Below, one piece after another: positions 57,974 to 64,000 of a DNA stretch of 64,000 nt; within the stretch, counting starts at the first letter, position 1, and each line of letters starts with the position of its first letter. The notes below the pieces were generated by a model. The model saw nothing but the letters and a program-made list of their open reading frames with translations, was not told where the DNA came from and made no database searches. This DNA is from Chamaecyparis obtusa (taxonomy: Eukaryota > Streptophyta > Pinopsida > Cupressales > Cupressaceae), in assembly GCA_027943335.1 (NCBI GenBank), contig BSBK01002080.1, forward strand, positions 624,001 through 688,000, in the 5' to 3' direction. Position numbers and translations under genes: made by a program.

Positions 57974-58273
57974 AGTCCTCCTGTCCCAATAATTGCTTGT
58001 CCTCAAGCAATTTCAGGCTGGGGTGTTCCAGGATCTCTTCGCCTTCCCAGGTGGCGTCTTCAAGTGGTAGATCCTTCGAAGGCACAAGAAATTCCTTGAC
58101 CGTGTGTCCTCAATCTTTTCTCCCAACTGTCAATGATTTATGTTGGTTCTAATACTAACTTTCCTCCATCGTCGAGGGGTGGCAAGTCTGTGGAGACCAT
58201 GACTTGTCCCACGGCTTTCTTCAGGCAAGAATCGTGGAAAACATTGTGTATTCGGCTTCCCTCAGGTAGATCT
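57974..58273 (-). pseudogene. Chromovirus integrase tail and chromodomain
   Basis: Right to left, PEGSRIHNVFHDSCLKKAVG (integrase C-terminus) resumes after the nested solo LTR, followed by LPPLDDGGKLVLEPT. In another frame FLVPSKDLPLEDATWEGEEI then LEHPSLKLLEDKQ is a chromodomain end. A chromodomain at the integrase C-terminus defines chromoviruses; such domains can guide integration to particular chromatin. Frameshifts make it non-functional. Confidence 0.8.
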
Positions 58274-60075
58274 TGTAAAACAGAAAATGCTGAGAGGGGG
58301 AGGGGGTGAATCAGTATTTTAAAAAAAATAAAACAAAACTACGAAGCAGAATTCGAAGGAGCACACAATAAAAGAGACAAGACACCCAAGTTATCTCGTG
58401 GAAACCCAAGACGGGAAAAACCACGGCATCACTAATCTGATGGGCAACTACCCATTACAACTGAGAGCTACAACTCTCCACACATCCAATCTGAACTAGC
58501 TTCAACCAATTTACAATAAGGCTACAACCTTATTAAACTATGGATTCCTGGATAGCTACAAAGAAGAATATTTATGTCTTTACAGAAGTGTAAAGACTCA
58601 CTAAAGTGAAGAACAGACTGCTTCAATACAGAATGACAAGGCATAATTTTGTTCCCATTATCATGAGAATCCGAGTATCTTTGGTGCCACACACCAAGCT
58701 CCTTTTGAAGACCTCCTCCTTTAACTGCAAGAGGAACAACTGTGTCTTGCTTCCTGAGACTTAGTTGCTTCCCAGCCCCCTTTTAGTGACTCTATCACAC
58801 AAAACTTACCCAGCAGAGCAAGCCACACTGATGTCAGTCTTCAGTCGAAGCTATAAGAATTTAATACATGGTTACAATTGGTATAGAAACCATATTCTCC
58901 TGTAGAAACACCCCTACTGTCATTAAGATTTCCAGACCTGTGCTTTTTATGTAGATGGTTCTCCTGTCAACGCAACACTCTCGCCAAACTCTTCAACGTT
59001 TTTTTTTTATTCTACACCCTGTTACTACTTCCTTTTTATCTTGACATCATAGCCCTTTTTTTGAACTCTCTGCAGAATCGTATTCCCTCCATTTTACTGA
59101 TACTCCAAAACCGAGTTCTATAAATCGAGAGCTCTAAATCTCCAAAAACGGTTTTTTTTTTTAGTATACGTTATTCTCAGAGAATCCTATGCTTAAAACT
59201 GAGTCCCGAAAGAAAATCCCGAGCATGATTGTACACCCATATTATCTGTTTTAATGCTACATGAAATACTATCACTCCCGTATTTTTATCTCACTGTATC
59301 ATTCGGAAAGAAAAAAAAGCTTCATTCACTTATCGTGTATTAAGAATGCAGTGGTTCTCCTGTTTTACATGATGCCTTAGAAGCATATAACCTGGCGTGT
59401 ATATTTTGAAATCCCTGAGCCTCTTTTGATGTTTCCTCTTCTCTACAGTTATCTGGTCACCGTGTTAAGAAAAAATACAACCGTTACCAGAAGGTTCATC
59501 ATTGCAATCTGCCTATCCAGAAAGGCAGCTCACGGGCACCACACGTAGACATTCTTTTCATTCAGCAGCTCTGAGTATTCTCTCCACCCAAAATGATGCA
59601 CGGTTTGCTTTGCAAAGCCGTTACTTAATTTGAAGAAGTCCCTATACAATTTTCGTCACCGCACACCACAAAATATTCAAGTATTAACTCCAAAGATTTA
59701 CGTTACCACATAACAGAACCTGCAGTCTTTAAAACTTAAACTCCAGAAATGTGAAACGTTGGCCAATTAAGTTTCGTAACTGACTATACATATTCCCGCT
59801 AGCTGCATTACACATTATTGGCACTTACAGTTAAAGAATCGACACCCAGCACAAGCCAGGTCATAGCTCATAGTGCAAAGAAAAAACGGCTTTCCAAATC
59901 GAGAGCCATATTTGATAACAGTTGACATTCATAAAAAACAAATAGCGGACTGTAGGCACGCAAGCACATCGCTTGATTTATAATGATCGCTTCCCACACA
60001 TGGCATCAACGACATCAACGACATGAGCTCAACACAAACAGCAGCGACATCAAATTCAATGACAAAAATGTAACA
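58274..60075 (-). mobile_element. Solo LTR nested in chromovirus integrase
   Basis: The insert of 1802 bp runs TGTAAAACAG to AATGTAACA with flanks GATCT (58269-58273) and GATCC (60076-60080), a 5-bp duplication with one change. Removing it restores the integrase phrase VAYELDL-PEGSRIHNVFH. The left end carries the TGCTGA/TCAGTA stem seen in the copia LTRs, so it probably derives from a minus-strand copia element. It contains no gene. Confidence 0.85.
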
Positions 60076-60080
60076 GATCC

Positions 60081-60837
60081 AATTCGTATGCAACCTCGCC
60101 CACTCTCCTAGTCACACGGTAAGGTCCGTAGAAGTGCGGCCAAAATTCCGGGAAGCCTTCAAAGAGGACTATCTGTACGGTTGAAGTCAAAGGTATACCG
60201 AATCCCCGACTTCAAAACTCCTCTTCGTTCGGTGCTTGTCAGCATACATTTTCTGCTTATTCTAAGCTCATTGGAGATTTTCCTTGAGGGATCTTAAAAT
60301 ATCTATTCCTTCTTGCAGCCAGTCTTTGGCCTTCGACACGTGATTGTCACCCAGAGTCAAGTCCACCAATGAAGGAGGTTCATACCTGTACAAAGCTTTA
60401 AAAGGTTCCATCCCAATGGACATATGGTAGGTGGTATTGTAACAGTACTCTCCCAAATGAGTCATTTGACCCATGCTCTTTGTTGTGCAAAAACATAGTT
60501 TTCTGAGGTAACCTTCCATCCATTTGTTCACAATTTCTGTTTGCCCGTCGGTCTAGGGCTGATAACTGGTGCTTGGCGACAACTCCATCCCTGCTAATCG
60601 AAATAATTCTTTCCAGAAATTACTGAGGAAGTGGCTATTTTTGTCACAAACTATGTTTCGAGGGAGTCCATGCAGGCAGAACACCTCCTGGAAGAATAAG
60701 TCTGCCACCTGTGAGGCCAAAAACTCTGTTGAAATAGCAAAGAAATGTGCATACTTGGTTAATCTGTTGACCACCACAAAGATGTAGTCCTTCCCCTGCG
60801 CCTTAGGGAGCCCAGAGATGAAATCCATTGAGATGGT
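60081..60837 (-). pseudogene. Chromovirus integrase core and C-terminal part
   Basis: The core reads ISMDFISGLPKAQGKDYIFV (first Asp), IVCDKNSHFLSNFWKELF (second Asp) and TDGQTEIVNKWMEGYLRK (Glu), with a stop at about 60553 (SYQPxTDGQTE). The GPY/F-type module follows (PHFYGPYRVTRRVGEVAYEL). The 5' side is interrupted by a TRIM. Confidence 0.88.
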
Positions 60838-61214
60838 TGTTGAGATTGTTGACTTGGTGGTCAGCACCTCCTTGGAGATTCGTGACATGGCTTAACCGCA
60901 TCCCGTGGATCGGGTTAAATCTGGCATTTGTATCGGACATTGAAAGTTCGAGCTTTTTGGTGCAACAGCAAATGATTCCAACAATTGGTATCAGAGCCTT
61001 AGGTCACGGGTTCGAGTCTCCCTTCAGTTGGGGCTGAAGGCTCAGTCAGTGCTGAGGGGGAGATTGTTGAGATTGTTGACTTGGTGGTCAGCACCTCCTT
61101 GGAGATTCGTGACATGGCTTAACCGCCTCCCGTGGATCGGGTTAAATCTGGCATTTGTATCGGACATTGAAAGTTCGAGCTTTTGGTGCAACGGCAAATG
61201 ATTCCAACAATGGT
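60833..61214 (+). mobile_element. TRIM (miniature LTR element), TSD ATGGT
   Basis: The element 60838-61209 (372 bp) is flanked by ATGGT on both sides. LTRs of 146 and 145 bp (60838-60983, 61065-61209) run TGTTGAGATTG to GATTCCAACA and are almost identical. The primer site TGGTATCAGAGCC is at 60986-60998 and a purine run (GAGGGGGAGA) precedes the second LTR. The 81-base interior includes GGGTTCGAGTCTCC, resembling a tRNA T-arm / B-box. It has no coding capacity. Its removal restores EKKWDTISMDFISG in the integrase. Confidence 0.93.
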
Positions 61215-61589
61215 ATCCCACTTTTTCTCTAGAATCGATAGTGATTGAAGTAAACCTACAGGCATAGTGTGTTCGGATTTGTTTTGTTGACAGGTAGAGC
61301 ATTCTCGGACGTACTGTAATATATCAATCTTTAGGCCCTTCCATGAAAACCTTTCCCTGATCTGTTTATAGGTCATCAAATAGCCTTGATGCCCGGCTAG
61401 AGGCGAGTCGTGCAACTCTTTCAAGATTTTCTCCTTTAATTTGGATTCAGGTACCAAGTAAATTTTGCCGTTGTAGAAAATAATATCATCAACCACCCTA
61501 TACCCGTCGTCTTGTACTTCTTTGTCTAGAAGTTGGCATGAGAAAGTGTTCTTGGAGTATTCGACCAACAAATGTGCCCTCCAATCCAT
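61215..61589 (-). pseudogene. Chromovirus integrase zinc domain
   Basis: YLVPESKLKEKILKELHDSP then LAGHQGYLMTYKQIRERFSW and VRECSTCQQNK give the HHCC zinc-binding module. The frame is intact for 125 codons, then meets the TRIM. Confidence 0.9.
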
Positions 61590-62223
61590 TGATATCTGAG
61601 ATTAGGAACATATGGTTGACCTTCTTGACAATGTGTCAGCCACTACATTATTTTTTCCTTAAGATACTCAGTGTCAAAGTCAAAAGCATGTACTTTACTT
61701 ACCCATTTATGTTGTTGTTCATTCAATTCACTCTGTTCCAAAAAATGTTTGAGGCTGTTGTGATCTATACGGACGACGAACTTGGCTCCGACAAGGTATT
61801 GCCAGAATTTTGTCAAGGCATGCATGATGGTGAGCAATCGTATTTGGAATACAACCTTTCGGCCCCTAAGAGCTTCCGACTTTCGAAAGCAATTGGGTGG
61901 TGGTCCTGCATCAAAACAGGCCCGATACCCTCTCCGGAGGCATCGCACTCCAGGATGAAAGGCCGAGTTAAATTTGGCAGTGCAAGAACTGGACAAGAAT
62001 TCATACCCTTCTTGAGTTTTTCAAAAGTCTAATGTGCCCATTCACTCCACTGGAAAGACCCCTTCTTTGTCAACTCGATGAGTGGCGTGCTGAGCTATGA
62101 GAATCCCTTCACAAACCGTTTATAGTAACTACACAACCCAAAGAACCCATGTAGTTCCGAAAGAGTTTTCCAAGGTGGCCAATCCAAGATAGCCTGAATC
62201 TTCTCTTGATGTACCTGAACTCC
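61590..62223 (-). pseudogene. Chromovirus RNase H
   Basis: PFILECDASGEGIGPVLMQ carries the catalytic Asp. HPIAFESRKLLGAERLYSKY follows; a frameshift near 61820 moves to FVVRIDHNSLKHFLEQSEL. Stops occur at about 62222, 62084 and 62033. Confidence 0.85.
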
Positions 62224-63222
62224 TCAGCTACTCACAATGTGCCCTAAATATAAAATCTTTGTCATCCTAAATTCACATTTGGATCTTTTGGCAACCAACA
62301 GTTGTGACTTCATAATCCCGAGCACTTCTTCCAAATATCTTAAGTACTCCTCCCATGTCTTGTTGTAGATTAGTATATCATTGAAGAATACCAACAGGAA
62401 CTTGTGCAACTATTTGTTAAAAATGTGGTTCATGCAAGATTGGAATGTAGCTGGCGCATTGGTCAATCCGAACGGCATGACCAAAAATTCGTATTGTCCA
62501 TAATGGCAAGGGAATGTTGTTTTCTCCACATCCTATTCCCTCATGCGGATTTGGTGATACCCTGAACAGAGGTCTATTTTGGAGAAATAGACTGCGCCGT
62601 GTAACTCATCCAGCAATTCGTCGATCCTAGGAATTGGATACCTGTTCTTGATGGTCTTTTTGTTCAGCGCGCGGTAGTCTACACACACACGCAACGTTTC
62701 GCCCTTCTTTTTAACCAGCACAACCGATGATGCAAAAGGACTGGAGCTAGGCCTGCTCCAACCTTTGTCAAGAAGATCTTGTATTGTTTTTTCAATCTCA
62801 TCTTTTAGCCTCTTAGGGTGGCGGTATGGCACACTGATAACCGGTTTGGCGCCAGTCTCCAACTCAATGGTGTGTACAAACCCACGATGTGGTGGTATGT
62901 TGGAGAAGACTTGGTGATGTCTATCCAAATCCGTTTGAAGCTCTTCATCCTGGTAGTCAGTTCTTTGTCCCTGTATAGGTTCTGTAGAGGCAAAGCAGTG
63001 TGCGGCCCAGATCACATCGTTGTGTCCGAAGATTGCTTCCATCCGTCGGGCTGAAACTTCCTTCGGTCCTCCATTTGACGTCCCTCTCAGCACAATCTTT
63101 TTGCCGTTCACCTCAAAGGAGAACTCCATTCGTTTGAAACTCTGTGTATTCGTCCAATGTTTCCATCCACTGAATACCCAGAATGACTTCCATGTCGTCC
63201 AGATCGACCACGAAGAAATCAT
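62224..63222 (-). pseudogene. Chromovirus reverse transcriptase
   Basis: Motifs in order are [97 protein letters not shown] and the catalytic box VFFNDILIYNKTWEEYL. Functional relatives have FFDD or YLDD, so one catalytic Asp is now Asn. In-frame stops occur at about 62533 and 62410. The enzyme is dead. Confidence 0.93.
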
Positions 63223-63690
63223 CCGTCACTGTATGGTTTCCCATGGTGATGCTCAGTTGTGGAACCAGATGGGTGCATTTTAACAGGTTTCCTCCCGCCA
63301 CCTTGACGTCAAATCCTTGGTGTGCCTCCATACACAAACTTCGCCAACTCACCAGCGATGAGTTAATGAAGTTGAGTGTGGCTCCGCTATCAAGCATGAC
63401 CACGACGTGTTGCCCTTGGATGGTACCCTGTACTCGAAATATAGTACACCTTGGAGTTCCCGCCAAAGTAGCAATGGCGCCTCCTCTCTTCAAGAGTGCG
63501 GCTATTCTTTCTGGGCGATTGATGTTTACCTCTCCAAAAGCTTGTGGTTCATCCCCTTCGAATTCTAGTGCATGTTCCTCCTCGCCATCGGACAATACCT
63601 CAATGTAATGGATTTTCCCTTGCCAAGGCATCTATGTCCCGGTACCCATGGCTCCTTACAGTTGAAACAAAGTTTCTTCCTTCTGAGTTC
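63113..63690 (-). pseudogene. Chromovirus zinc knuckle and aspartic protease
   Basis: KLCFNCKEPWVPGHRC is the gag knuckle (CX2CX7HXC spacing as in chromoviruses). An in-frame TAG precedes it in EATRxELRRKKLCF. The protease has VVMLDSGATLNFINSSL with the DSGA active site, then ILGIQWM. A frameshift near 63120 separates it from RT. Confidence 0.9.
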
Positions 63691-64000
63691 CTACCTGGTT
63701 GCCTCATCCAACGGGGGCTTCTTTGGTGGGGACTTGTTATCTTCCTCCCTTTGAGCAAGAGGTGGTTTGCACTGTGAGTAATATTTGGTGGAAGAAGAAG
63801 AGGACGTCACCATGTCACATGCCTTCTTAATTGCCTCTGTGAGTGTGATGGGGTTGAATCCCTTCACCCAACCCTTCAAAGGTTCTGCTAACCCATCCAT
63901 AAACAATACCACCAATCGTCTTTCTGAAATATCTATTACCAGGATAGACATTCTTTGAAATTTCGTTATGTAACCATCGACTGTGTCGAATTGCTTCAAC
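63691..64000 (-). pseudogene. Chromovirus gag, partial at window edge
   Basis: The frame runs in from the right edge: FDTVDGYITKFQRMSILVID, FMDGLAEPLKGWVKGFNPIT, then a Ser/Lys/Pro-rich linker. This is the capsid C-terminal part of a Ty3/gypsy gag. The N-terminus lies outside the window. Confidence 0.85.

Noticed and set aside
60986..61020. A tRNA gene
   Set aside because: Only the primer-binding site and a B-box-like GGTTCGAGTC are present inside a TRIM; no acceptor stem or anticodon arm can be folded.

Overview
This window is nuclear DNA of a large-genome seed plant, most likely a gymnosperm (inferred from densely nested LTR retrotransposons, long introns and very few host exons). No bacterial, organellar, rRNA or CRISPR features are seen. 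The only recognisable resident host gene is a minus-strand mitochondrial-type polynucleotide phosphorylase (PNP2-like). Six exons of its second RNase PH domain lie at 37375-40717; the rest is outside the window or displaced. Almost everything else is mobile DNA, much of it dateable by target-site duplications (TSDs) read directly from the sequence.

Layout. 1-4425: a plus-strand Ty1/copia derivative without recognisable gag-pol, carrying an array of small hairpins (1069-1823) and a nested solo LTR (1939-3544, TSD TCTAT). 4426-8700: AT-rich and repeat-rich non-coding debris. 8718-10926: minus-strand gag remnants, one with five CCHC zinc knuckles. 10930-19923: a 5'-truncated Ty3/gypsy Tat-like pol (RT, RNase H, integrase), then an LTR-like stretch and a large degenerate two-part ORF of unknown function. 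20885-22366: a hAT transposase pseudogene. 22541-28375: a non-autonomous hAT-like element (8-bp TSD GTTATATC) split by a minus-strand copia element (23369-28275, TSD AATTT). That copia element carries a WD-repeat-like gene fragment and a second hairpin array. 30345-35495: a complete non-autonomous LTR element (TSD AGAAA) carrying a piece of the cohesin regulator PDS5 fused in frame to a gag zinc knuckle. 37375-40717: the PNPase exons.

41471 to the right edge: a minus-strand copia element (gag, protease, integrase, RT) broken by three further insertions: a zinc-knuckle copia element (LTR 43744-45028); a non-autonomous element (46910-54673, TSD GTCAC) that itself hosts a solo LTR (47779-49609, TSD AGGAT); and a minus-strand chromovirus (57080 to beyond 64000). 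The chromovirus hosts a solo LTR (58274-60075) and a miniature TRIM element (60838-61209, TSD ATGGT).

Relationships. The two non-autonomous elements share their LTR start (TGTAATGTCCCC) and the stretch before their polypurine tract with the chromovirus, where that stretch encodes the end of the chromodomain region. This suggests they are chromovirus derivatives mobilised in trans. Both encode a long acidic protein with a coiled coil instead of pol. The most unusual signals are the PDS5 capture and the two copia hairpin arrays, in which stem sequences change in compensating pairs. All coding assignments come from reading translations by eye; no database search was run.
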